Positions 9,108 to 17,096 of a stretch of 54,995 bases of DNA are shown piece after piece. The notes under the pieces are model-generated. The model saw nothing but the letters and a program-made list of their open reading frames with translations. It did no database searches and had not been told where the DNA came from. Location: the NCBI GenBank assembly GCA_964499865.1, contig CAZCPY010000003.1, positions 1-54,995 of the forward strand, in the 5' to 3' direction. Source of the stretch: JANOGU01 sp964499865. GTDB taxonomy: Bacteria; Pseudomonadota; Alphaproteobacteria; Rhodobacterales; Rhodobacteraceae. Numbering within the stretch: the stretch's first letter is position 1; the number at the start of each line of letters is the position of its first letter. A program made the translations under genes and the position numbers.

Positions 9108-10306
9108 GACAGCCGCCTGGCCGCCTGCGCGTCAAGCGCGGCGTCAAGCGCCTCGGGCGCCCAGCCTTCCGCCAGCGCCTGCGCGGCCAGCGCCGCCTGC
9201 GACCGGGGCGCCATGCCGCCCAGAGGCGGGTCGCGGTCGAGGTTGGTGGGGAAGGGATAGCCCTCGGCGCAGGCCGCCAGCGCGGCGGCGGCCTGCGCCT
9301 CGGACAGGCTGCCGTCCAGCCTGCCCGCCAGCAGCACCGGATAAAGCGCCCGGGTCATCCGCGTGCGGTCCACCGTCTCCATCGCCCGGCCATAGGCGGA
9401 CGAGACCTGGAACAGGTTGACCATGCGCTTCGCATCCGCCGACCGGTTCGCGCCCGCGGCATGGAACAGGGCAGGCGAAAAGAACAGCATGTCGCCCTTT
9501 TCCAGCGGCAACTGCACGTGACGAGCGTCGAAATGCGCGCGGAAATCGGGGCGGCCCATGGCGAGGTAGCCGGGCGCGTAAAGCTGCGAGTAGGGCAGCA
9601 GCAGCGTCGGCCCGGTTTCCAGCGGCGCATCGACATGGGCGATGGCGCCCTGCAGGGTCAGGAAGGGCGACATCGTCTGCACATGCAGCGGATAGCGGGC
9701 GATGTCGGCGGCGGACTGGAAGCCCAGGTGATAGTCGCGGTGCGCCGACTGCGCCGCGCCGCCCGGGTTCACCACGTTCAGTTGCGCCGTCATCTGGTAG
9801 AACGGGCCCAGCCAGGCCTGCGAGATCAGCGCGAGGAACGGATTGCCGTAGTAGCGGGCAAAGTTCGCGGGGTCGGCCAGGCAGTGCTTTTCCAGGCTGT
9901 TCCACAGCCGGTCATTGGCTCCCGGCCTGGCGAAGTGGTCGCCGCCACCGGTGCCGCTGCGGTTCTGGTCGTCGATCATCGCGCGGAAAAGGTCGGAGGC
10001 GCGGTCCAGCATGGCGTGGTCCGCCTCTGCGCCCTTCAGCACGATCACCCCGGGACCGGTGGCCAGCGCTTCTGCCCATTCGGCCTTGAGCGGCACGGGG
10101 TCTGTCAGGTCGATCGCCTGGCAATCATAGATCAGGACGTTCTTTTCGACGGCCGCGGCCAGGGGCCAGTCGGCGGGGTCGGTCTGCTGCGCGGTCAGCG
10201 TGGCAAAGACCTCCACGTCGCAGTCCTCGGCCCGGCGAAAGACGCGGGCGGTGCGCTGGTCGGCGGGGTGGCGGGTCGTCACGGTCAGTCCTCCGAAATC
10301 GGTCAT
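9104..10306 (-). CDS. Phytanoyl-CoA dioxygenase-family protein
   Basis: The 400-residue protein is a probable Fe(II)/2-oxoglutarate oxygenase. Candidate iron ligands are the H and D of AHRDYH near residues 188-190 and the H of FSPALFHAAGANRS near residue 281. The Arg in that region (DAKRMVNLFQ) would hold 2-oxoglutarate. An N-terminal part (about residues 1-100) precedes the catalytic core. It lies between the aminotransferase and sulfotransferase-like genes and overlaps each by 4 bases. The substrate is not known, and the PhyH family covers many small-molecule hydroxylations. Confidence 0.8.
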   Translation of the reverse strand: MTDFGGLTVTTRHPADQRTARVFRRAEDCDVEVFATLTAQQTDPADWPLAAAVEKNVLIYDCQAIDLTDPVPLKAEWAEALATGPGVIVLKGAEADHAMLDRASDLFRAMIDDQNRSGTGGGDHFARPGANDRLWNSLEKHCLADPANFARYYGNPFLALISQAWLGPFYQMTAQLNVVNPGGAAQSAHRDYHLGFQSAADIARYPLHVQTMSPFLTLQGAIAHVDAPLETGPTLLLPYSQLYAPGYLAMGRPDFRAHFDARHVQLPLEKGDMLFFSPALFHAAGANRSADAKRMVNLFQVSSAYGRAMETVDRTRMTRALYPVLLAGRLDGSLSEAQAAAALAACAEGYPFPTNLDRDPPLGGMAPRSQAALAAQALAEGWAPEALDAALDAQAARRLS

Positions 10307-11205
10307 GCGCCGACAAGCTCCTTGTAAAGGCTGCGGATGCGGGTGGTGACCGGGCCCATCTGGCCGGTGCCGATCCGGCGGCCGTCGATTTCACCGACAG
10401 GCGTCTGCGCGCCGAAGGTGCCGGTCAGGAAGGCCTCGTCGGCGGTATGCGTCTCGTAGAGCGAGAAGTTCTTCTCGAACACCGGGATGCCATTGGCGCG
10501 GCAGAGGTCGATGACCTTCTGGCGCGTGATCCCGGGCATGCAGTAGTCGCCCGTGCTGGTCCAGACCTGCCCCTTGCGCACGATGAAGACGTTGCAGGCG
10601 TTCGTCGTGTTCACGAAACCGTGCACGTCCAGCATCAGCGCCTCGTCCGCACCGGCCTTGTGGGCGGCGATCAGGGCGAGGATGCAGTTCAGCTTGGAAT
10701 GCGAGTTCAGCTTGGGGTCCTGGCTCATCGGCAGGCCGCGGATGTTGGGCACGGTCGCCAGCCGAATCGGGCGCGGCAGGTTGGGGCGCGAGTGTTCCAT
10801 GATGATCACCATGGTCGGTCCCTGCTGCGACAGGCGGGGGTTCTGGAAGGGCCGCGTCTTGACCCCTCGGGTGACCATCAGGCGAGCATGGGCATCGGTC
10901 GCCATTCCGTTGGCGGCCTGGGTGTCGAGGATCGCCTGCAGGACCTGCGCCCTGGTCCGCCCGATGTCGAGGTCGATGTGGAAAGCCGCATCGAACAGCC
11001 GGTCAAGGTGTTCGTCCACGAAGGCCCAGCGGTTGTTGTAGAGCCTGATCCCCTCCCAGACTCCGTCGCCCAGCATGAAGCCCGAGTCGTAGACCGAGAC
11101 TGTCGCCTGCGCCCTGGGCTTCAGTGCGCCGTCCACCCAGATCAGGAGGCTGTCGTTGCGGGGGTCCTCGGCGGCCTGGTGCGTTGAGGCGTGAGGTTCG
11201 GGCAT
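10303..11205 (-). CDS. Class IV PLP aminotransferase (branched-chain aminotransferase-like)
   Basis: The 300-residue protein is a fold-type IV PLP enzyme. Lys171 in LNSHSKLNCILA is the predicted Schiff-base lysine. VYDSGFMLGDGVWEGIRLYN near residue 40 and the C-terminal TGTFGAQTPVGEIDGR are family signatures. A very good ribosome site, AAAGGAGG, lies 7 bases before the ATG. It is the first gene of a three-gene operon with the dioxygenase-like and sulfotransferase-like genes. That context makes a dedicated pathway more likely than housekeeping leucine, isoleucine and valine synthesis, so the ilvE name is withheld. D-amino-acid transaminases share the fold. Confidence 0.85.
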   Translation of the reverse strand: MPEPHASTHQAAEDPRNDSLLIWVDGALKPRAQATVSVYDSGFMLGDGVWEGIRLYNNRWAFVDEHLDRLFDAAFHIDLDIGRTRAQVLQAILDTQAANGMATDAHARLMVTRGVKTRPFQNPRLSQQGPTMVIIMEHSRPNLPRPIRLATVPNIRGLPMSQDPKLNSHSKLNCILALIAAHKAGADEALMLDVHGFVNTTNACNVFIVRKGQVWTSTGDYCMPGITRQKVIDLCRANGIPVFEKNFSLYETHTADEAFLTGTFGAQTPVGEIDGRRIGTGQMGPVTTRIRSLYKELVGA

Positions 11206-11255
11206 GGGCGGGCCTCCTTTGCCGGAAGCCTAGCCGCTTGCGGCGGGCGTTGGAA

Positions 11256-11300
11256 CCGGGGCTCTGCCCCGGACCCCGGAGTATTTGGGCCGGGATGAAG
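11256..11300. repeat. Intergenic hairpin with CCCCGGAGTATTTGGGCC tail (probable dispersed repeat)
   Basis: A perfect 7-bp stem with a 3-base loop (CCGGGGC-TCT-GCCCCGG, 11256-11272) is followed by ACCCCGGAGTATTTGGGCCG and GGATGAAG. From memory, very similar sequence recurs between genes in many Rhodobacteraceae genomes, so this is probably one copy of a dispersed element. Only one copy was seen in this window, so the repeat status is not shown here. Confidence 0.5.
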
Positions 11301-11346
11301 GGGCCGGGCGCGTCAGTCCTGCCAGATGGGGCGAAACGGCATGGCT

Positions 11347-11371
11347 TGCCGGTCCCGGTGCGGGACCGGCA
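11347..11371. other. Perfect 11-bp intergenic hairpin
   Basis: The stem TGCCGGTCCCG pairs completely with CGGGACCGGCA around a GTG loop (11358-11360). There is no T-run on either side, so it is not a standard terminator. Its role is unknown. Confidence 0.5.
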
Positions 11372-11738
11372 CAGGCGAGAGGATGCGACGCGGCGGATGC
11401 CGGTGGCCCCGGGGCGGATGCCGGCGACGCCGTTCAGCACGGGGGCGGCGCGGGCCGAGGTGGCTGGCGGCTCCCTGTGGTCCGTGGAGAGCGCCTTCGG
11501 GCGACGGCGCGGCATGCGCGAGGTGGTGTCGGGCGACGTGGCCGGGTCGAACGCGAACCGGACCCGGATAGACCACGGCGGCGATCCCGGGGCGGGATGT
11601 GGTGACACCGGTCACGGCGGCGGGGGCGTTGCGGATTGCCGGGGCCGTCGCGCAGGGGGCGGCCCCGCCGGGAAGAGGTGGCGGGCGCCCGCGGGGCGGT
11701 CTAGGGTCGCGCCCGGGGGCGGCTTTGGGGGCGCAGGC

Positions 11739-14372
11739 GTGTCGGACGACGCAACGCCGATGATGGCGCAGTATCAGGAGATCAAGGCGAGCCATCCGGG
11801 CGCGCTGCTGTTCTACCGGATGGGCGATTTCTACGAGTTGTTCTTCGACGATGCGGTGGCCGCCGCGGCAGCGCTGGACATCGCCCTGACCCGCCGCGGC
11901 CTGCACCTGGGCCGGCCGATCCCGATGTGCGGCGTGCCTGTGCATGCGGCCGAGGGCTACCTGCTGACGCTGATCCGCAAGGGCTTTCGCGTCGCGGTGG
12001 CCGAGCAGATGGAAGACCCGGCGGAGGCGAGGAAGCGCGGCTACAAGGCCGTGGTGCGGCGCGAGGTGGTCCGCCTGGTCACGCCCGGCACGCTGACCGA
12101 AGAGGCGCTGCTCGAGGCGCGGCGGTCGAACTACCTTTCCGCCTTTGCCGAGGTGCGGGGGGAAGGCGCGCTGGCCTGGGCCGACATCTCGACCGGAGAG
12201 GTGCGTGTGGCGCCCTGCCCTGCGGTGCGGCTGGCGGGGGAACTGGCGCGCATCTCCCCGCGCGAGGTGCTGCTGGCGGACGGCGGGCCGCCCGGGCTCG
12301 CGGCGCTGGTGGACGAGGCCGGGGCGGCGGCCACGGCGCTGGACCGCGGCGCCTTCGACAGCGAGGGCGCGACGCGGCGGCTTTGCGCACTGTGGTCGGT
12401 GGGGTCGCTGGCGGCCTTCGGGGTCGAAGGGCGGGCAGAGGCTTCGGCGCTGGGGGCGCTGGTGGCCTATGTGGAGCTGACCCAGCGCGGCCGCCTGCCC
12501 TTCCTGCAAGCGCCGCAGCGCGAAGCGCCCGGCGACGTGATGGCGATCGACGCGGCCACCCGCCGCAACCTGGAACTGACCGAGGCCCTGGGCGGCGGGC
12601 GCAAGGGGTCGCTGCTGTCGGTCGTCGACCGCACCGTGACGGCCGCGGGTGCGCGCCTTCTGGCGCGGCGGCTGGCGGCACCCTTGCGCGATCCGGCAGA
12701 GATCGTGGCGCGGCAGGAGGCGGTGGCCTGGCTGGTCGGCCACCCGGACCGCAGAGCGGACCTGCGCGAGGCGCTGCGGCGCGTGCCCGACATCGACCGG
12801 GCGCTGGCGCGCCTGGCGCTGGCGCGCGGCGGCCCGCGCGATCTGGGCGCGATCCGGGCGGGGCTGGCGGGCGCAGGGGCGGTGGCGGGGATGCTGGCCG
12901 ACGGACCGCCGCGGCTGGCCGAGGCGGCGGCGCGCATGACGGGCCTTGCCGTGCTGTCCGACCTGCTGGCGCAGGCGCTGGCCGCCGACCTGCCGCTGCT
13001 GGCGCGCGACGGCGGTCTGATCGCGGCGGGCCACGACGCCGCGCTGGATGCCCAGCGTGCGCTGCGGGACGACGGCCGCGGGGCGGTGGCAGCGTTGCAG
13101 GCCGAGCTGGTGGCGCAGACCGGCATCGCGAGCCTCAAGGTCCGGCACAACGGCGTTCTGGGCTATTTCGTCGAAGTTGCCGCGACCCATGGCGAGCGCC
13201 TGCTGGCCCCGCCGATGAACGCGGTCTTCTTCCACCGGCAGACGACGGCGGGCCTCTACCGCTTCACCACCGCCACCCTGTCGGGCCTGGAGACGCGCAT
13301 CCTGAACGCCGCGGCCGAGGCGCAGGCGATCGAGCTTGCACACTTCGCCCGGCTGGTGACTGCGGTGACCGAGGCCGCGCCGCGCATCGCGCAGGCCGCC
13401 CGGGCGCTGGCCGAGGCCGACCTGGCCGCCGCGCTGGCCGAACTTGCGGCGGCCGAGGACTGGGTGCGCCCCGCAGTCGTGGCGGGCCGCGACTTCGCGG
13501 TGCAGGGCGGGCGGCACCCGGTGGTCGAGGCGGCCTTGCGGCGGTCAGGCGGGGGCAGTTTCGTCGCCAACGGCTGCGACCTGACGCCCGAAGGTAACAG
13601 GGCCGCGATCTGGCTGGTGACCGGGCCGAACATGGGCGGCAAGTCCACTTTCCTGCGGCAGAACGCGCTGATTGCGGTGCTGGCGCAGGCGGGCAGCTTC
13701 GTGCCGGCACGGGCGGCGCGGATCGGCGTGGTCTCGGCGCTGTTCAGCCGGGTTGGGGCCGCCGACGACCTGGCGCGTGGCCGTTCCACCTTCATGGTCG
13801 AGATGGTCGAGACCGCGGCGATCCTGAACCAGGCCGACGGCGCGGCGCTGGTGATCCTGGACGAGATCGGCCGGGGCACGGCGACGTGGGACGGGCTGTC
13901 CATCGCCTGGGCGGTGCTGGAGCATCTGCACGCCGCCAACCGCTGCCGGGCGCTGTTCGCCACGCATTACCACGAACTGACCGCGCTGGCGGGCAAGCTG
14001 CCGGGCCTGCGCAACGCGACGCTCAGGGTGCGGGAATGGGAGGGCGGCGTGGTGTTCCTGCACGAGGTGCAGGACGGCGCCGCCGACCGGTCCTATGGCG
14101 TGCAGGTGGCCCGCCTGGCCGGCCTGCCCGCGGCGGTCATCGACCGGGCGCGGGTGGTGCTGGAGGCGCTGGAGAAGGGCGACCGCGAGGGGACGGGACC
14201 GAAGGCGGCGGTGGATGATTTACCCCTGTTCCGGGCGGCGCCGGTGGCGCCTGCACCGGCGCCCCGACGGACCTCTGTCGTCGAGGCCGCGCTGCGCGAC
14301 ATCCATCCCGACGACCTGTCCCCGAAAGAGGCGCTGGCGGCGCTGTATGCGTTGAAGGACCTGCTGCGCTAG
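11739..14372 (+). CDS. mutS: DNA mismatch repair protein MutS
   Basis: The protein is 877 residues, the normal MutS length, when started at the GTG at 11739; an ATG at 11760 is the alternative. The mismatch-contacting Phe-x-Glu is in FYRMGDFYELFFDD near residues 28-41. The ATPase Walker A, TGPNMGGKST, is near residues 627-636, with STFMVEM and the Walker B LDEIGRGTATWDG after it. A C-terminal dimerisation helix ends at ALYALKDLLR. It recognises mismatches after replication. The open frame extends far upstream of 11739, but that part has no family similarity. Confidence 0.95.
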   Translation: MSDDATPMMAQYQEIKASHPGALLFYRMGDFYELFFDDAVAAAAALDIALTRRGLHLGRPIPMCGVPVHAAEGYLLTLIRKGFRVAVAEQMEDPAEARKRGYKAVVRREVVRLVTPGTLTEEALLEARRSNYLSAFAEVRGEGALAWADISTGEVRVAPCPAVRLAGELARISPREVLLADGGPPGLAALVDEAGAAATALDRGAFDSEGATRRLCALWSVGSLAAFGVEGRAEASALGALVAYVELTQRGRLPFLQAPQREAPGDVMAIDAATRRNLELTEALGGGRKGSLLSVVDRTVTAAGARLLARRLAAPLRDPAEIVARQEAVAWLVGHPDRRADLREALRRVPDIDRALARLALARGGPRDLGAIRAGLAGAGAVAGMLADGPPRLAEAAARMTGLAVLSDLLAQALAADLPLLARDGGLIAAGHDAALDAQRALRDDGRGAVAALQAELVAQTGIASLKVRHNGVLGYFVEVAATHGERLLAPPMNAVFFHRQTTAGLYRFTTATLSGLETRILNAAAEAQAIELAHFARLVTAVTEAAPRIAQAARALAEADLAAALAELAAAEDWVRPAVVAGRDFAVQGGRHPVVEAALRRSGGGSFVANGCDLTPEGNRAAIWLVTGPNMGGKSTFLRQNALIAVLAQAGSFVPARAARIGVVSALFSRVGAADDLARGRSTFMVEMVETAAILNQADGAALVILDEIGRGTATWDGLSIAWAVLEHLHAANRCRALFATHYHELTALAGKLPGLRNATLRVREWEGGVVFLHEVQDGAADRSYGVQVARLAGLPAAVIDRARVVLEALEKGDREGTGPKAAVDDLPLFRAAPVAPAPAPRRTSVVEAALRDIHPDDLSPKEALAALYALKDLLR

Positions 14373-14376
14373 CCGG

Positions 14377-16380
14377 TCAGACGGCGCCGTCCTTGGCAAG
14401 CCAGGTCACCACAAGGCTGCGGATGGCGTTCATCTTGCGGTTCAGGACCTCCTGGCAGTGGGTGCGCGCCTTGGTGGTCCAGCCGGCATCGTGCCCGGTC
14501 TTGGTCTTGACCTTTTCGTCGAAGGTATCGCCGAAGTAGAGGTCGAGTCCGCCGACATAGACATGCGGCTTGCGACCGTCGCTGCATTCCAGTTCGACCG
14601 AGGCATGGGCGCGCAGCACCTCGTTGATGCCGTCCTCGAACAGCAGTTCCATGACTTCGTCGGCCGAGTGCTTTGTGTCGTCCGTCTTGTAGACCCCGAC
14701 GCCACCGTCTGCATTGCCGCCCAGTGCGCTTTCGAAAAAGGACGTGTGAACCTTGTAGGTTTCGCCGCTGCTGTCGGTAAAGGGTTCTGCATCGTAGAAC
14801 GCTTTGGGCGGCAGCCCCAGGATCGAGCGCCAGCGCGACTTGTTGGGCGTAAGCTGCAGCTTCAGGTCTTCCTTCAGCGCATTGCGCACATCTTCGTGGG
14901 TGAAGGACTCCTTCGGCTGCGCCTTGTAGATGCCGATGGTCGCCTTCTTGCGGCCGGGTTTCAGCTTGTCGAAGTCCTTTTCGTTGCCGATGTCGTCCAG
15001 CGCCTTGAGCCTGGTTTCCTCTTCCTTGTTCTTGGCGTTTTTCGCCTGCTCCTTGAGCGTTTCTTCCTGCTTGTATGTGTAGGCATCTTCCATCGCATCC
15101 AGCAACGGGCCAAGCAGGGTCTCCGGAACGAACGGGCTGCCCTTGTCGCACCGGTTCGAGATGCGAACCAGAATGCCGTCGTCGATGGAAAGCTGCCTGG
15201 CGCCGATCTTGAGCCCGGTTTCGCTGTTGCGCCGGGTTGCAACCTCTTCCGCAATTTCGGGCTTGAGGCTCGAGCGCAGCGTCGCCAGCCGCACCTTTTC
15301 GGCTTCCACCGGCAGGCCGGTGGCAAAGTAGCTGTCGACGGTCGTCGCATAGGTCAGGACCAGATTGGCCTCGGCCCGAACCGCCTCGATGTTCTTCGCG
15401 ACATCGGACCCGAGTCGCAACGATTTCAGTCCCTGCGTCCTGTCCTTCCAGAGGTTCTCGAACACGCGGAACTTTTCCTGCGCCTTGCTGAAATAGGATG
15501 GATGCTGGACGGCCCGGACGGCGCCGAGGATGTTTGTCAGGTTCTCCTGCGCTTCGTTGACCACACCACGGACACCGGCAAGCGCGGCTTCCTTCAGCTG
15601 TCCGACCAGGGCCTGAAGATGATCGACGTAGTCGTGGTCGGCCAGCAGGCCATTCTGCCTGTCGATCTTGTCCTGAACCAGGCGAACTGCCTCGTGGTTC
15701 TCCTTCTGCGACTTCTCGGCGCGCTCTTTGGCTTGGGTCAGCTCTTCCAGCAGCTTTTCGGCCTGCGGGATGCTGTTTTCAAGGCTCAGGATGCGGCTTT
15801 CGGATTCCGCGATATCCTTCCTGACCTTGCTCAGGTCGATCAGCGCGCCGAACTTTTCCGATTCGGCCTTGAAGTAGGCAATGGTCTTTTCCTTCTTGAG
15901 CCGGACGAAGTTCTCGGCCCATTCCCGGACCTTGGGCTCCAGCTCGGGGACGGGCTTGTCGGACCATGGGGTCTCCATGTCGTCCCGGCCCATCAGCTCG
16001 GACATTTCCTTTTCTTGCCGGCGCGCGACCTCGATGGCCTGGTCGCGCCGCCTTGCGCCTTCGGCCGCGGATTTGTTCAGGCCTTCAAGTTTCGACCTTT
16101 CCTTCGGCAGCTCCTGCTTCCAGCTGTCGATGTCGTTCTTGAGCTCGGAGCAGCGTTTGCCGTGACCGGCCGCCGCCTTGGCATCGTCGTCGCGCTTTTC
16201 GACGGCAAGCCGACGGTCGACCGTCAGCTTCTCGATTTCCCTGTTGATCTCGTCGCGGCTGACCGCGATCTTTTCGAGGGCTTTTTTCGCCAGGTCCGGC
16301 AGGGTGGTGCTGGCCTTCAGATACGCGTCCCAGCGCTTTGGCGCATCGTCGTACCAGTATCGGCCCACATTGATCGGCAT
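14377..16380 (-). CDS. Large coiled-coil protein of unknown function
   Basis: I do not recognise this 667-residue protein. It has no signal peptide or membrane segment, so it is probably cytoplasmic. Long heptad-like, Lys/Glu-rich stretches lie at about residues 30-130 and 155-265, with a shorter one near 450. The last 200 residues look globular and mixed alpha/beta. The start is MPINVGRYWYDD with GGGGTGACGGG just before the ATG. Base composition differs from its neighbours: 15001-15120 is 54% GC by count, while 12781-12840 inside mutS is 52 of 60. It ends 5 bases from the mutS stop and breaks the usual surroundings of grpE, which suggests acquisition. Its job is unknown. Confidence 0.8.
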   Translation of the reverse strand: MPINVGRYWYDDAPKRWDAYLKASTTLPDLAKKALEKIAVSRDEINREIEKLTVDRRLAVEKRDDDAKAAAGHGKRCSELKNDIDSWKQELPKERSKLEGLNKSAAEGARRRDQAIEVARRQEKEMSELMGRDDMETPWSDKPVPELEPKVREWAENFVRLKKEKTIAYFKAESEKFGALIDLSKVRKDIAESESRILSLENSIPQAEKLLEELTQAKERAEKSQKENHEAVRLVQDKIDRQNGLLADHDYVDHLQALVGQLKEAALAGVRGVVNEAQENLTNILGAVRAVQHPSYFSKAQEKFRVFENLWKDRTQGLKSLRLGSDVAKNIEAVRAEANLVLTYATTVDSYFATGLPVEAEKVRLATLRSSLKPEIAEEVATRRNSETGLKIGARQLSIDDGILVRISNRCDKGSPFVPETLLGPLLDAMEDAYTYKQEETLKEQAKNAKNKEEETRLKALDDIGNEKDFDKLKPGRKKATIGIYKAQPKESFTHEDVRNALKEDLKLQLTPNKSRWRSILGLPPKAFYDAEPFTDSSGETYKVHTSFFESALGGNADGGVGVYKTDDTKHSADEVMELLFEDGINEVLRAHASVELECSDGRKPHVYVGGLDLYFGDTFDEKVKTKTGHDAGWTTKARTHCQEVLNRKMNAIRSLVVTWLAKDGAV

Positions 16381-16462
16381 CCCGTCACCCCGCGTCGGCG
16401 CAGACCCGGCGGACGACTGCGCGCCGGTCTCGAGGGCGACGTTACGGAAGGAAAATCACGAT

Positions 16463-16502
16463 GGGAAGGGGCCTTCCCGGGCGCGGAGAAACCTGCGCCC
16501 GG
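16463..16502 (-). terminator. Terminator-like hairpins downstream of grpE
   Basis: Directly after the grpE stop, an 8-bp stem (CCGGGCGC with GCGCCCGG, 16477-16484 and 16495-16502) encloses a 10-base loop. A second 7-bp stem (GGGAAGG with CCTTCCC, 16463-16478) follows and leads, on the minus strand, into ATCGTGATTTTCC. The short T-run makes a weak intrinsic terminator plausible. Confidence 0.5.
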
Positions 16503-16504
16503 CC

Positions 16505-17092
16505 CTAGCCCTGCGTGTTCGACGACACGCCCACCTGCGCCGGCCGCAGCAGGCGGTCGTGGATCAGGAAGCCTTCGGTCATCACCTGGATGATCTGCCC
16601 CACCCTGGTGCCGGGCACCGGCGCCTCGAACATCGCCTGGTGCTGCGCGGGGTCGAAGGTGTCGCCGATGCTGGGCACAACGGGGGTCACGCCGTGGCGG
16701 CCCAGCGTCTTGATCAGCTCCTTCAGCGTCAGCTCCACCCCCTCGATCAGCGCCGCGGCCATTGCGCGCTGGTCCTCGGTCGCCGCATCCAGCGCGCGGC
16801 GCAGGTTGTCGTAGACGGGCAGCAGGTCGCGGGCCAGACGGGTCGCGCCGTACATCTCGGCCTCGCGCCGGTCGCGGTCGGCCCGCTTGCGGGTGTTCTC
16901 GCCTTCGGCCAGCGCGCGCATGAAACGGTCGCGGAATTCGTCGCGTTCGGCCCGCAGCGCGTCCAGCTCGGACATGGCCGCGTCGGTGGCCGCGTCGGTG
17001 GCCGACTCCGGCGTGATCTGGTCGGTGTCCTGGGGCTGGGTCTCGGTCGTCATGGCGTCATCTGTCCGGGTCGGTGGGTGTGGATCGGGCAT
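16505..17092 (-). CDS. grpE: Nucleotide exchange factor GrpE
   Basis: The protein is about 195 residues. An acidic, disordered N-terminus precedes a long helix (ELDALRAERDEFRDRFMRAL) and the C-terminal beta domain with the GrpE signature VGQIIQVMTEGFLIHDRLLR. It exchanges nucleotide on DnaK in the heat-shock folding cycle. The ATG at 17092 is chosen because AAAGGGA lies about 10 bases upstream and the start falls 4 bases after the hrcA stop; an ATG at 17053 is the alternative. It is co-transcribed with hrcA. No dnaK is in the window. Confidence 0.93.
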   Translation of the reverse strand: MPDPHPPTRTDDAMTTETQPQDTDQITPESATDAATDAAMSELDALRAERDEFRDRFMRALAEGENTRKRADRDRREAEMYGATRLARDLLPVYDNLRRALDAATEDQRAMAAALIEGVELTLKELIKTLGRHGVTPVVPSIGDTFDPAQHQAMFEAPVPGTRVGQIIQVMTEGFLIHDRLLRPAQVGVSSNTQG

Positions 17093-17096
17093 CGAC

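Larger units (their letters stand above)
11206..11738. other. 533-bp intergenic region upstream of mutS
   Basis: No credible gene is visible here. It separates the divergent aminotransferase operon and mutS. It holds a short hairpin plus conserved-looking tail (11256-11300) and a separate perfect 11-bp hairpin (11347-11371). The remainder is very GC-rich and without clear structure. Open frames across it have no family resemblance and no good starts. Confidence 0.6.

Noticed and set aside
11124..11738. N-terminal extension of MutS by 205 residues
   Set aside because: The extra part is low-complexity and lies antisense to the aminotransferase start. The family start fits the GTG at 11739.
14458..16593. 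A 711-codon plus-strand open frame opposite the coiled-coil gene
   Set aside because: The minus-strand frame has a plausible start, length and coiled-coil composition; the plus-strand product looks like a Leu/Val/Phe-rich complement of it.
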